A stretch of DNA of 64,000 nt from Argyresthia goedartella. Taxonomy: Eukaryota; Arthropoda; Insecta; Lepidoptera; Argyresthiidae. Positions within the stretch are counted from its first letter, which is position 1. Every line of letters begins with the position of its first letter. Position numbers and translations under genes: made by a program. Below the pieces are notes generated by a model. It did no database searches. It had not been told where the DNA came from and saw nothing but the letters and a program-made list of their open reading frames with translations. Positions 42,134-53,283 of the stretch are shown one piece after another. The stretch is taken from contig OX463829.1 in NCBI GenBank assembly GCA_949825045.1, positions 1,736,001 through 1,800,000 of the forward strand. The letters run 5' to 3'.

Positions 42134-42607
42134 TACTTTATCTACACACGTATCATAAACCCTCTTTACTGCGTACAAAAACCGCACGTTACGATCAGCA
42201 TAATGTTAAACTACTTGGTAAAAACTCATTTCTTATCTGACAAATTACACATTATGACCATAATGTGTAATTTTTCTACATATTATGACATTTAAATTTC
42301 GAAAGCCGACGCCCGCCTGCGTGCAGCCCCTAGTTTGTCTGTGAACTTGGTACTACAGAACAAGCTAAACAACTGCAGGCCACAATGCCGGTCAAACATG
42401 CGGTTCCTGAACATATCAAAGAGAGCTTCACCATCACTGAATATCTTTAAGAACCGACTAAAGAAGCACTATCTTTCACTTTCTATTTAGCTATATAATG
42501 TATTAGTATTAGTATAGTATATTTGTAAGTCGTTCGTAAGCCTTCGGCTCGTTTCATAAACCCACTCTCGAACATTAATTACCTCCATTATGTAGCAGTC
42601 ACATAAT
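42134..42607 (-). mobile_element. foldback MITE family X, copy 2 (internally replaced)
   Basis: Minus orientation from TTTATCTACACACGTATCAT through AACTACTTGGTAAAAACTCA to GCAGTCACATAATAGT. About 110 bp near 42425-42535 differ from other copies; on the plus strand that insert reads SPSLNIFKNRLKKHYLSLS and stop, resembling a non-LTR ORF2 terminus. Confidence 0.75.
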
Positions 42608-43083
42608 AGTAGTTTATGTGACTGTTGCATAATGGAGGGCATTAAAACTCAGGCGAGTTTCATAATAATATCACTCGAGAGTTTTAATGCCTAATTATGT
42701 ACAGTTACATACACTAGTTTATCTACACACATATCTTAAGCTCTCTTGAATGTGTTCAGGAACCGCATGTTTGACCGGCATTGTGGTTCTGCAATTGTTT
42801 AGCTTGTTCTTTAGTACCAACTTCACGCAGGCGGGCGTCGGCGTTCGAAATTTGAATGTCAGTACCAACTTCACAGACAAACTAGGGACGGCACGCGGGT
42901 GGGCGTCGGCGTTCGAAATTTGAATGTCATTATATGTAGAAAAACTACACATAATGACCATTATGTGTAGTTTTCCAGATACGAAACGAGTTTTTACCAA
43001 GTAGTTTAACATAATGCTGATCCTAACGTGCGGTTTTTGAACGCAGTAAAGAGGGTTTATGATACGTGTGTAGATAAACTACT
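42608..43083 (+). mobile_element. foldback MITE family X, copy 3
   Basis: From AGTAGTTTATGTGACTGTTG to GTGTAGATAAACTACT; the ends form a short inverted repeat AGTAGTTTAT. It lies head-to-head with copy 2, forming a larger palindrome centred near 42608. Confidence 0.82.
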
Positions 43084-43140
43084 TTAAGATACAGTAATTA
43101 TCTCAGTGTTACACGGTCGGCATTGGATTCGAAGCATTTT

Positions 43141-43309
43141 GATCTCTGTGCCGATGCGGTAGTGGCTGTCTACCATGCGAGACGTCCCGGGTTCGATCCC
43201 CGGGGTAAAAGAAAAAGAATCCCCTCGTCTTGAATGTTTATTTGTGTATGACGTCGCTGTTTCTAGTTCTCACGACACGGGGTATCCTAGTGTGGGGCCA
43301 GAAGCAATT
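43141..43309 (+). mobile_element. SINE family 1 copy
   Basis: Head GATCTCTGTGCCGATGCGGT ... GGTTCGATCCCCGG, body GACGTCGCTGTTTCTAG and AGTGTGGGGCCAGAAGC. Confidence 0.82.
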
Positions 43310-43499
43310 TTTTAACCTATATATATAAATGTTTATGTTTCTGTTTATCTCTTGCGTGAGATGTGAGGGTGCATAAACCTTTGGGTGTAAACCTGTGTCG
43401 TTTTATTTGAATATTGTGAAAGGCTGATCGCCTGTCACACAAAAATTGTCTTTTGAATTTCTGGATAAGGTCGCTGTATGAATATGATATCTGATCAAA

Positions 43500-43770
43500 A
43501 GTGATAGGCACAGGAGATGCAGGCTCGAATTCAAAAATGTACCAATGAGATAATTAATTTATCTTAAGTACATTATCGGACGTTCAGTGTTTCGGAGGAC
43601 ACGTTAAGCTGTAGGTCCCGGCTACTATCGCTACGTGGTAGTGGTCGTAAAACCCTTCCGCCAACCCGCACTGAGCCAGCGTGGTGGAGTATGGCTTAAT
43701 CTTACTCGTATCCGGGTAAAGGTCTGTGACCCTCGGTGGGGAAATTAATGGGCTACATTTATAATATGTT
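43500..43770 (+). repeat. dispersed repeat with GTTTCGGAGGACACGTTAAGC
   Basis: GAGATAATTAATTTATCTTA-AGTACATTA followed by TTTCGGAGGACACGTTAAGC, GGTCCCGGCTAC and CCAACCCGCACTGAGCCAGC. The leading palindromic part recurs at 44748-44780. A SINE or Helitron-like origin is possible but not shown. Confidence 0.6.
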
Positions 43771-44174
43771 TTATGTCATGTACCTATGCTTATTTACAAT
43801 ACTTACCAGTTTGCGTTTGAACTAACTACTCTTACATGAAACTTTTCTTATCTGATACATATTTTCTGCAGTACATTTTAAATAAAATACTTGTAATGGT
43901 ACAATTACCTCTTTCCTTATTGTTATTACGCTTTGAGTAAAGTTTTATTTACTGTACCAAGAGGTTTTTAGAGAAAGGAATGTTTGGGTTTTCCCTCACA
44001 GATTCCGGGTTCAAGTCTTGCCCTAGGACCTTGTAAAACGTAATAATCTGTTACTGCTTACTTTTTGCACATTGAAGTTATGACTAAGGTTATAGTACCC
44101 ACACTCAAAGTTTGATTGACACTCAAGTGAGATTATATTATATTTTAACACAATACAGATCATGCTGTCATAAC

Positions 44175-44534
44175 ATCCGTGACTCCGTCCGTCCGTCTGT
44201 CACCAGGCTATATCTCATGAACCGTGATAGTTAGACAGGTGAAATTTTCACAGATGATGTATTTCTGTTGCCGCTATAACAACAAATACTAAAAAAACAG
44301 AATAAAATTAATATTTAAGGGGGCTCCCATACAACAATTCTTTCAATACCACATACAAACTTATGAATGCACCAAGTTACGTGCATGGAGTGTGAAAGTA
44401 GCCGCACCAATAACTTTGTAGACAACATTTTGCTATGTAAAATCCAAACTATTCACTCCACACCATCCCCACCATTGTACGGTGGTACGGGACCCTTCGT
44501 GCGCGAGTTAGACTCGCACTTGACCGGTTTTTTG
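44175..44534 (-). mobile_element. GGGTTCCGTA repeat, copy 2, with repeat Z insert
   Basis: Minus orientation: CCGGTCAAGTGCGAG...CGCACGAAGGGTCCCGTACC, the AGCGGCAACAGAAATACATC core and CACCAGGCTATATCTCATGA. Repeat Z sequence sits at 44343-44465. Confidence 0.72.
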
Positions 44535-44775
44535 TTGCCCTTACGGCGCGGCTCAAGATGGAGAGTACAGATTTGGTGGAGTCACTAAACAAGGTGTTAG
44601 TAGATATCTCCCATATCTTAATCTGACGTGCTCGAGTTACTCCTGAAATAGCGTAATGGCGTCCGGACAATAAGGATAATTTATAAGATTTAAAACCACG
44701 TTATGATATGCTTAAAACTCAATGCAGGTTCGATTCCTGACCATCTACCAATAAGATAATTAATTTATCTTAAGT

Positions 44776-45097
44776 ACATAAGATTTTCCCCTACCAAAAA
44801 GTGCCCAACGTGGGCATGTCGATGACGCGAACCCATAAGACTTTCTCCTACCAATATGTGCCCAACGTGGGCATCTCGGTGACGCGAACCCATAAGATTT
44901 TCCCCTGTCAAAAAGTGCCCAACGTGGGCCTGTCGCTGACGCGAACCCATAAGATTTTCCCCTAGCAAAAAGTGCCCAACGTGGGCCTGTCGCTGACGCG
45001 AACCCATAAGATTTTCCCCTACCAAAAAGTGCCCAACGTGGGACTGTCGCTGACGCGAACCCATAAGATTTTCCCCTACCAAAAAGTGCCCAACGCT
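44776..45097. repeat. tandem repeat, unit 57 bp, about 5.5 copies
   Basis: CCCATAAG recurs at 44832, 44889, 44946, 45003 and 45060; each unit holds AAAGTGCCCAACGTGGG and TCGCTGACGCGAA. Because 57 is a multiple of 3 both strands stay open; the resulting frames are not supported as genes. Confidence 0.92.
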
Positions 45098-45099
45098 GC

Positions 45100-46970
45100 T
45101 AAAGAAGTTTTCACTTCAATAATCAGATCCCTCAGAAGCCCTATCGATGTCAGGGCAGAGGCGTCGCACGCAACCTCATGATATCAATATTTATGACCAG
45201 ATTTGTGTCAACAAGAGCCTCCGCTGACCTTTGTGGTGGGTCTTCCAAAACTGTAGGAGTAACACTAAACATGTCCCTCGCAAGGCCTCGTGGTGCAACT
45301 GTAGGTCTGCGACCCGATTCTGCTGAAATTGCGGATGAGTGTCATGAAGACGACAGTCTTCTGTACCAATTGGTTCGTGTAAGGGGAATATTTTTTTAGG
45401 AAATTTATGGTAGATATTAAGGCAATTTGTAATCAAATGCAATGGATATTTATCAAAGGCAACTGGAAAGAAACGGATTACTTAAAGTCGATGTCGGGGG
45501 TCACCAGGAGGTCTCCGCTCAACGTTTCTACGCATGGGGAGGACTGGTATGTCAAATTATGTTAGGACGTCCTATATTTATGATTTGTTACAGAAGAGAC
45601 TTCGCTTGCGCGATGCCGGATCGATCAATGCATCGCGCAAGCGTAAGTAAAACTTTCGGTAGACGGCACTGTATGTTTATAATAATAATAATGATAATAA
45701 TCATATATTTCTAGACGTATAGTCCAATATAAACACATGAAATTACAAGTAAATTAAAAATAAAAATTAAATATCAAAGATAAAATAATGTTAAAATTCA
45801 AAATAAATGTCAACTTTAAACCAAATTAGGTATCCCCAAATCGTTGATACCATGGCAAATTCAATTATTAAGATAGAATTCTAAATTATGTCATCGGTAA
45901 GATTTGAATTTAAGTAACCATAATATAAAATATCAACTAAAATAAAATTAATCCAGGTATAATGAAAATTGAAATTAATGAATGATTAAATTAGATTAAA
46001 TGAGAATTAGTTAAATTTTAATTTGACTAGAATTAGAATATTTATATATTATATATAACACAGATAGTGTCATTCATCTGAGGTTTGTATATTGAGAAAC
46101 AAGATCAACAGGAATAAAAAAAATATTATTCTTTCATCTGAGGTTCTATGGATATCTGGATATTAACAATTCATTTCTCTGAACAACGAAACACTTTGCA
46201 TAAATTTGCTTACTTACTTTTACTCTGTGGTTCATTTGTAGGTTACCTCCGTTGAACGAAACTTTTTGCTCACTTACTCTGTGTTTATTATTTGCAAACT
46301 TTTGACGCCCTCAAAGTGGAACTTATTTGATAGCTTGCATCCCATTATTTTCGATCCTTGGATGACGTCTGCCGACAACTTCTGTTAACTGCTACGTTTA
46401 TTTAGTGGACATCCATCTAGCATGTTGGTATGTGGATCACGAATAGTGACGTAACAAAGTCACTGTCATCTAGTGGCACTTTCAAAAACAGAATCGGGGC
46501 CCTGGCCACCTCTCCTGCTCGGGTTTTCTCATAACAACATAAATTATTTATTATGACGATAACTACTGAACTGATGGCCAATTAAGAAATAGCAGCTGGT
46601 TTATGGGCCCTGTGAGAATCGGATATTTATCGCTGGGATACTATTTGGCTTTATAGTTTAGCCACCAGGGTCCAAAGTTGATGCAGAATGATAATATCGA
46701 CAACTATGTATAACTCTTGCTACATACATGTTTTCAGGTACCAGCAGAATAACAGCGCTGTGGCACTCTTGTCATGCTGCAGCTTTATGCTGAGTTTGAG
46801 CCTATTTGGGGAGGCAGTACACTTACTATTACTGGTGTCTAGTATTAATTCACCTGGTGTGTTTTCATTTGTTTTATAATTGTAATTGTGATTTTTTCGT
46901 AAATAAATTATTTATCTATCTATCTACTGCATCATTTACCTTGTTAATGAGTAATATATCGCTTTATATA
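45100..46970. other. no gene seen; one perfect hairpin
   Basis: The 14-bp arms CGCTTGCGCGATGC (45603-45616) and reverse complement (45630-45643) stand out. 45715-46060 is extremely AT-rich. At 46895-46930 ATAAATTATTTATCTATC looks like a non-LTR tail, unproven. Confidence 0.45.
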
Positions 46971-46976
46971 TATTCA

Positions 46977-47231
46977 AGGTGACATTTAATTAGCTGACCA
47001 TGTTTTGGGGAATGATAGTACCTATCATTATGAACAACTTTCCCCAAGAAACATATGGTCGCATGTGGGAAAAAAAATGTTTCTCAGAACATTGACCTGA
47101 TCACAATTACAAGTTAATATGGGGGACTCAAAAAAAATATTCGTTTGCGACCATGTTTCTTGGGGAAATTTGTTCATAATTACGGGTTCTATCATTCCCC
47201 AAAATATGGTCAGCTAATTAAATGTCATCCT
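46977..47231. mobile_element. palindromic MITE family Y, good copy
   Basis: Arms of about 85 bp: AGGTGACATTTAATTAGCTG, ACCATGTTTTGGGGAATGAT and AACTTTCCCCAAGAAACATA on the left, mirrored on the right with few mismatches. TATATA-type sequence flanks both ends. 255 bp, noncoding. Confidence 0.85.
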
Positions 47232-47261
47232 GTATATATATATATAGGTAGGAATATGCAT

Positions 47262-47325
47262 AAGCCTGTGCGGAAACGTGCCTCTGTCACCCAGTATGGA
47301 AAAAAACTGTGACGCTACGTTTGTT
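47262..47325 (+). repeat. dispersed repeat scrap
   Basis: GCCTCTGTCACCCAGTATGG then CTGTGACGCTACGTTTG, as at 40574-40630 and 61248-61290. It directly precedes the 27-bp array. Confidence 0.55.
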
Positions 47326-47329
47326 TTGT

Positions 47330-47704
47330 TTAGGTACAAGTCTAGGATACATGTGTTTAGGTACAAGTCTAGGATACATGTGTTTAGGTACATGTCTAGG
47401 ATACATGTGTTTAGGTACAAGTCTAGTATACATGTGTTTAGGTACATGTCTAGGATACATGTGTTTAGGTACAAGTCTAGGATACATGTGTTTAGGTACA
47501 TGTCTAGGTTACATGTGTTTAGGTACAAGTCTAGGATACATGTGTTTAGGTACAAGTCTAGGATACATGTGTTTAGGTACATGTCTAGGATACATGTGTT
47601 TAGGTACATGTCTAGGATACATGTGTTTAGGTACAAGTCTAGGATACATGTGTTTAGGTACATGTCTAGGATACATGTGTTTAGGTACAAGTCTAGGATA
47701 CATG
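47330..47704. repeat. tandem repeat, unit 27 bp, about 14 copies, two alternating types
   Basis: Unit GTTTAGGTACA[A/T]GTCTAGG-ATACATGT. Successive units carry A or T at the variable base in the order A A T A T A T A A T T A T A. The 9-codon period keeps several frames open on both strands (YMCLGTSLG type); these are not genes. Confidence 0.93.
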
Positions 47705-47992
47705 ATTAGCTATTATCTGTTAGGCTACTCGCTCGTACTCTGTCATTATCTAATTATATGGTGTCATTTGAAATGAGCAAGATTTACATTGATAAGCATA
47801 ACATGACATTAGTTCTGATACAAAATGAGTAAATGTATCTCTATAGAGGTATTTAACCACATTTATTACGAAATGTTAACTTAGCAGGTTAGCTTCAAAA
47901 AGAAAACAACTATATTAAAGAATAATGAGTACATATTTAATATCACATTGGTCTAAGGTACATTAGGTTCGTTCGAACTTATTCAGTCAAAA

Positions 47993-49203
47993 TTACCATC
48001 CGGAGGCATAACGGGGCGAGTAGGACAGGGCGGAGTGGGACTCCAGGAGGGGGGTAGACTTGAGTAAAAGGGGAGCAGAGTGGTGGCTCAGGCTGGAGGA
48101 GTGTAGAGGAGCACTATGTAGCGAGTGGGCTGACAGAAGGGGGGCAGAGTGAAGAGAGTGAGCAGAGAGGAGTGGGGCAGAGTGTAGAGAGTAGGATGAG
48201 TGCAACGGGGCAGAGTGTAGAGAGTAGGATGAGTGCAGAGGGGCAGAGTGAAGAGAGTGGGATGAGAGCTGGGGGGCAGAGTGAAGAGAGTGGGACGAGA
48301 ACAGAGGGGAGGAGTGAAGAGAGTTGGATGACAACAGGGGAGAGGAGTGAAGAGAGTGGGAAGAGGGCAGAGGAGCAGAGTGGAGGGAGTGGGACGAGAG
48401 CAGGGGAGCGGAGTCAAGAGAGTGGAACGAGAGGAGGGGAGCTGAGTGGAGAGAGTGGGACGAGAACAGGGGAGCGGAGTGCAGAGAGTGGTCAGACAGG
48501 AGCGGGGCGGAGTGTAGCGAGTGGCTGGAGAGCTGATGAGCAGAATGCAGGGAGTGGTCCGACAGCGACAGCAGCGGTGCAGAGTGCAGCTGTGCGGAGT
48601 GTGACGTCACCAGCGGTGCGGAGTGCAGGCCGCTGTAGATGCCCCTCTTGTCGCGGTTGGCCGGCGACGAGTGCGCAGACGCGGCGAGCACCATCATGCA
48701 TACCTGCAATACAATAAACAAGTCATGGCTTTTCCCATACGGGGTGGCAGAGGCACAAGTGTGCATGACAAAGGGCTGGCCCATGGCCGCATCTCTGGAG
48801 ATATGGATGTTTCCTCACGATGTTTTCCATCACTGTTAGAACGTCCGTCTAATATTTTACGGTAATAAACAACAATTTATGTCGTTTCATACTTAGGGTT
48901 TCGTAAAGACTAAAACTGTAGTGTTGATGAGTTGGCATTATTGTAGTATTGTTTAGCACAGGTGATGAATATTAAAGTCCTTAAGTATTGTTTAGCACTC
49001 GTCGTAAAATTGTGGTATTTAATGATGATGCTTATTGGTTAAAAAATGTTGCTTAAGATATTCTATAAGTATTATTGGTTCGGTTAGGTACTTTAATATA
49101 GGCATAGGTATTTTATTGTACCTATGTCTTTTGTATGAAGTAAAAATGTTATGCTTATTGGTCAGAAAAATTAAATAATTTAAATACTCACAAAGAATTT
49201 CAT
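47993..49203 (-). CDS. gene D: secreted Ser/His/Leu-rich repeat protein, cuticle-type
   Basis: Exon 1 is 49192-49203 (ATG, MKFF) with GTGAGT; exon 2 is 47993-48703 after TTTATTGTATTGCAG, in phase 0. The protein is about 240 residues: signal peptide 1-14 (MKFFVCMMVLAASA), a short propeptide ending in the R-x-K-R site NRDKR, then GIYSGLHS as in gene B. About 14 units of 11 residues (HSLHSAPLLSS type) fill the centre, and the end is YSPRYASGW. Codons upstream of exon 2 in the same frame are intronic and come from a dispersed repeat. The 488-bp intron contains that repeat scrap (48730-48840). A long plus-strand frame opposite the repeats is a low-complexity shadow. Probable extracellular matrix or cuticle protein. 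Confidence 0.87.
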
Positions 49204-49273
49204 TTTTAGTTCTGGGACGTTGCTGCTGGCACAAAATAAAGTGAATGATATGTCGAGGGAACCTGCGTCGGAG

Positions 49274-49281
49274 GTTTTATA
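49274..49281 (-). promoter_or_regulatory. TATA box of gene D
   Basis: TATAAAAC on the minus strand, 71 bp upstream of the gene D ATG. Confidence 0.7.
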
Positions 49282-49398
49282 CAAGAAACACGAATTAATT
49301 CACCAGCTCCATGTTCTTGCGACACACTTGAACTTGCTCGAGATTTGAGGACGTCCTCGAGCCTACAACAGTATAACACATGGGGCAATCCGATGACT

Positions 49399-50122
49399 AC
49401 GTATTTTGTAACGCCATTGACGGATCACGCGTATCTTGGGCTCCGGAACATGCTATCCGTTTCCCAAAACATCCGTTCCCGTCACTACCTTTTCCTTAAT
49501 AATCCGATTCCCGAAATATGTGTCTTCCAGAATGTGTTTTCCCCCAAATATACGTTGAGCTTAATATCCGTTTCCCAGAAATCCTAATCCTGAAACGGCC
49601 GTTCCCGTCACTACCGTTTCCTAAATAATCCGTTTCCCGGAATGTGTTAACCCTCAAATAACACGTTTGGCTTGATATCCCTTTCCCACAACATCCGTTC
49701 CCGTCACTATGTTAGGTATATAGAGATACGTGTAACCTCTTTACAAATGTCATGAGAAACTAATCTTTTGGCATACGGATCCTATGAGAGACGGAACTTT
49801 TGGGCATACGGGTGTCATAAGAAACGAATCTTATGCTTATGGCACGCACGGATGCAATGAGAAAGGGGTGTTTTGGCATTCGGATCCTATGATAAAAGGA
49901 TCTGTTACGGTCGTTTAAAAAAACTGTTATTTTGGAACGTATGTTTTAGGAACGGGTATTTTGGGAAACGGACAGCATGTTCCGAAATGGTATCTTGCTA
50001 TACGAACACTTATCTCAGATGTACCTCACTCACTACATATAACTACTTTGGTGTACGAGTCTGAGTTAAGTGGACCATACCTCCAAGATATCCGTGATCC
50101 GTCAATAGCGTGAAATACTGGA
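49399..50122. mobile_element. multi-layer foldback element with two internal repeat sets
   Basis: Outer arms: CCATTGACGGATCACGCGTA (left, near 49414) and its inverted match near 50075-50110. Inner arms: CGGAACATGCTATCCGTTTC (near 49444) inverted near 49955-49990. The left half carries direct repeats (CCGTTCCCGTCACTACC near 49473 and 49598, partial near 49697); the right half carries GGCATACGGATCCTATGA-type repeats (near 49772, 49800, 49873). No coding capacity seen. Confidence 0.7.
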
Positions 50123-50124
50123 TT

Positions 50125-50730
50125 ATTGAGGTGTGTCGTCGGGTGGTCAGATGTAACAGTCACATATAATTTCGTCGACACTCGTTTGCAAGACTGCGCG
50201 TGCGTGCATGTGGCCATTTTTTGTGACCTTGATATTTAGATGACTCTTCAAGGTCATATTATACAAGTATGATGTATACTTCGCTGGAATAGAATAAGGT
50301 CTGTTCTCGTTATGGCGATAGTTCGCGAAAACTGTTACGCTTCCGCGAAATTTTGACACGTTACTAGTTTGCGGCATCTCGAATGTATATATATATGGAA
50401 ACACGACAGTTTGCGCGAACGGGCAGCCGTAATGAAAACAAAGCCTAATTTAAATAAAGGCAGTTTCTTCTCCCTTCCGTTTCCACAATGGTGCAACGAC
50501 ATATCGAAGAGTAGTTTCAGAATCATCATTGTATTTATAAAATTTTCAGTTCTTTTTACAGCAGTAGATACGATTTCAGCACGAAATTTGTGAACAGAAC
50601 CCTGTGAACAGAATTTTAGTCTCATAGAGGTAAAATTTATCCATTTACGAAAACGAAAAGCCACAGAGTCCGCTTTCTGAGGTAGAGCAATCTAAAGAAG
50701 CACAAAGCTGCATTATTATTTTTTCGTTTG
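50125..50730. other. no gene seen
   Basis: No supported frame or family. TATATATATGG near 50385. Confidence 0.35.
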
Positions 50731-50790
50731 CGACCACATATATCCTGGGGTAAATTTCTTCGTAATGATAATGATGGATACTATAGCACA
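50728..50790 (-). mobile_element. family Y MITE scrap
   Basis: CGTTTGCGACCACATATATC-CTGGGG and a GATGGATACTATAG-like stretch echo one arm of 46977-47231. Confidence 0.4.
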
Positions 50791-50939
50791 CTGAAGTCCC
50801 TGAACCGGGCGAAAAGTTATTCGTAATAATGGGATACCTCGCGCCACGAATTAAGAGCACTGGGCGACGTTGGCGGGAATTGCTGCGCATATGTACAGAT
50901 ATTGAAAAATTACTACTGCGTAACTTTACATAATAATGG

Positions 50940-52500
50940 GTATTATAGCCCCTTCGCCGGACGTCACTTTACAAAACAACATCCTGTAGGATTCCACACA
51001 AAACAAAGTTATTAAAGCACTTTTAACGGCTTATTAGTATTCCCTCGGACTGCAATAGCTGCATAGGAAAGACCCAATATAATGCATTACTCTATGTACT
51101 GCTATTCTATTACGCGCAACACAGATGCCACAGATTTACTATTATTCAGCGTTTAGTAGCATTATGCCCTATCAGCTGCAAAAGCGCATTTTGTGGACAC
51201 ATATAGTGCATTTTGCTGAATAATGGTTCACAGGTGTAGCTTTGAAACACTTGCATTTTAAGAGAGAACAGACGAACCTCTATAACGGAAATAGTCACGA
51301 TGTGAAGTCACAAAGATATAAAATGCTCTATGCTGCTTAAACATGCACTTTAACGCCATTACTCAGCTGATAGAGTATACTCGTATATTATATCAGCATT
51401 AACATAGGCCAAAATTGTACCAAGTACAATTTTAGACAGCAGCGCGCTGCTATAAAACTGTACATTCGTGCCTTTCAATTCAGACCTGGGCTGAATAATG
51501 GAATTTATGTCGGCATTTTGAGTTATAATTTACCATTATAAGCTAAGTTTATAGAGCATTTCGCATTAAATTAAAGTTAACACTGACCACTCGTTTATCC
51601 CCCATTGTTAATTATGTGACGCGTATTATTGTTAAGATTTAGCTTTTATCCATTTTATTTATTTTAGAAAATTTTGGGTTCAACCGAATTAGATAAAAAA
51701 TAAATGAATATGTAAACAGCTTAACATGTAAAATTTATGAGTTAAAAAAATTCCAAATAGCCCATTTTAGTTTGAACTTTTTTCACATCTTTATAGATAT
51801 TATGAGAGCGTGTGAAAATTTTGACGTTAATATGTATGATTATTTCACAATAAATTTACATCCGATAAATTTTAACACATAATTGAAATATCCCAAAGTT
51901 TCACTTAACTTATTAACTTAATTATTGATCCACAAAATGGTAACTAAAACAGCTTCTTGTGCACGATAGCACTTACTGAGTAAAAAAAAGGGGTTTCTTC
52001 GTGCCACAATTTCACTGATAATTTACTTTAAGCTTCGATAATGCATTTAATATGTCCACATTTATTCCAATTTTGCGAATAAGTATGAGAATGGCAGCAT
52101 ATTAACTATACTAAGTGCCACGTGCCTTGTTATTCAGGCAATGTTCAGCACTTGCAGTAGCTGTTACCTTTATTAATGCTGATATAATGCTATTAAATTG
52201 TAAAGTGCCACGTAATTTGTGCCCAAATTAGAGTTATATCAACATTATATGCGCATATAATGCTGTTATACAACAAGTTTTAGCAGCTAATGAGTCCAAG
52301 GTGTACTGTAAAAACCTTTGTGCTACTTGGGATGACGCGACAACAATAATAGAACGAATTCATTAAGTGCAGTAACCCGAGATTCCTATAGCAAAACAAA
52401 AGAATAGATAGAATAGCTTGATGCCTTGTATCGAAGGCTTCACGCCTTTTTCCACACCGTTGCACCCAATTCTAACCAGTAAATCGCTACTATAGGTACT
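50940..52500. other. noncoding AT-rich block with matched inverted segments
   Basis: TATTATATCAGCATTAACAT near 51388 is inverted near 52168-52195. Local palindromes AAAATTGTAC-CAA-GTACAATTTT (51412-51434) and AGCAGCGCGCTGCT (51439-51452). TATTATTCAGC (51140) faces GCTGAATAATGG (51214). No gene; possibly one or more old foldback elements. Confidence 0.4.
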
Positions 52501-53280
52501 ACATGTATGCGTGACAGGGGACTGGCCCATTGCCGCTGCTCTACCTATATCCTAGGAATCTTTATTACTTACTTACGTATTTGATAGTGACATCAGCATC
52601 ACCGTGCTCGTCACAATCTAATAAATTAATACATTTCTTAATTAAGGTGATACGAAAAAAATGGGTATTTTTTCGAATCCATTTACTCCACCATTAAGTC
52701 ATCTACAGATTTTATTTTTGGGTTAACGCTTATTGAGTGTTGGATAAGATTCTCACTAAAGGATAACGCGATTGGATGAAATTTTCTCGATAGAATTTAA
52801 TTACGAAAATACCTCTAAATTGTTTTATTTTTTCCTGTAATTCTGAAATCCTAACTAATTTCATTGTGGAACTGCGTTCAAAATGTAGATAGTGTGTATT
52901 CGTAAACTCTCATTAAAAAACTTTTTAACAAAATAGCGTTGTTTATTTTTAAACAATTTTTCTGTGGTCTTTTCGCCTGGAGTAACGGGGACCTTTGCAC
53001 GGACGAGGTATCGCCTTAACGGTCCTTTTGTAGAACTTGGAAATGACACGTGTTCTTGTAGAGCCTGCTTAAATCAAAGTCACTCTACTTATGTTAATTT
53101 GTCAACTCTCCTTATTAACAGAAAAAGGGTCGAGGTCGCAAAACTCATTAAATTAAAAACACCAGTTTATTGCCTTCAAAATCGTATCACAATCTCAATG
53201 AATAAACTCCGCCTTCCATAAAAGGCTAAAGGAGATCAAATTACACTAAACTTATCAATATTTTAACTCAGTCTTCATAC
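52500..53280. other. 3' flank of gene E; no other gene seen
   Basis: A minus-strand AATAAA (near 53166) about 120 bp past the gene E stop could serve polyadenylation. Nothing else recognised. Confidence 0.4.
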
Positions 53281-53283
53281 GCA

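Noticed and set aside
44765..45181. Repeat proteins (MGSRQRQAHVGHFL type) on both strands
   Set aside because: Produced by the 57-bp tandem array; no gene signals.
47214..47776. Several open frames of 64-158 codons on both strands
   Set aside because: They are produced by the 27-bp minisatellite, whose period is a multiple of three.
48172..48717. 181-codon plus-strand open frame
   Set aside because: It is the complement of the 33-bp coding repeats of gene D; no start context, signal or splice support, and composition follows the repeat.
48704..48784. N-terminal extension of gene D (MGQPFVMHTC...)
   Set aside because: Intronic; a good 3' splice site at 48704 and a matching exon 1 at 49192-49203 give a proper signal peptide.
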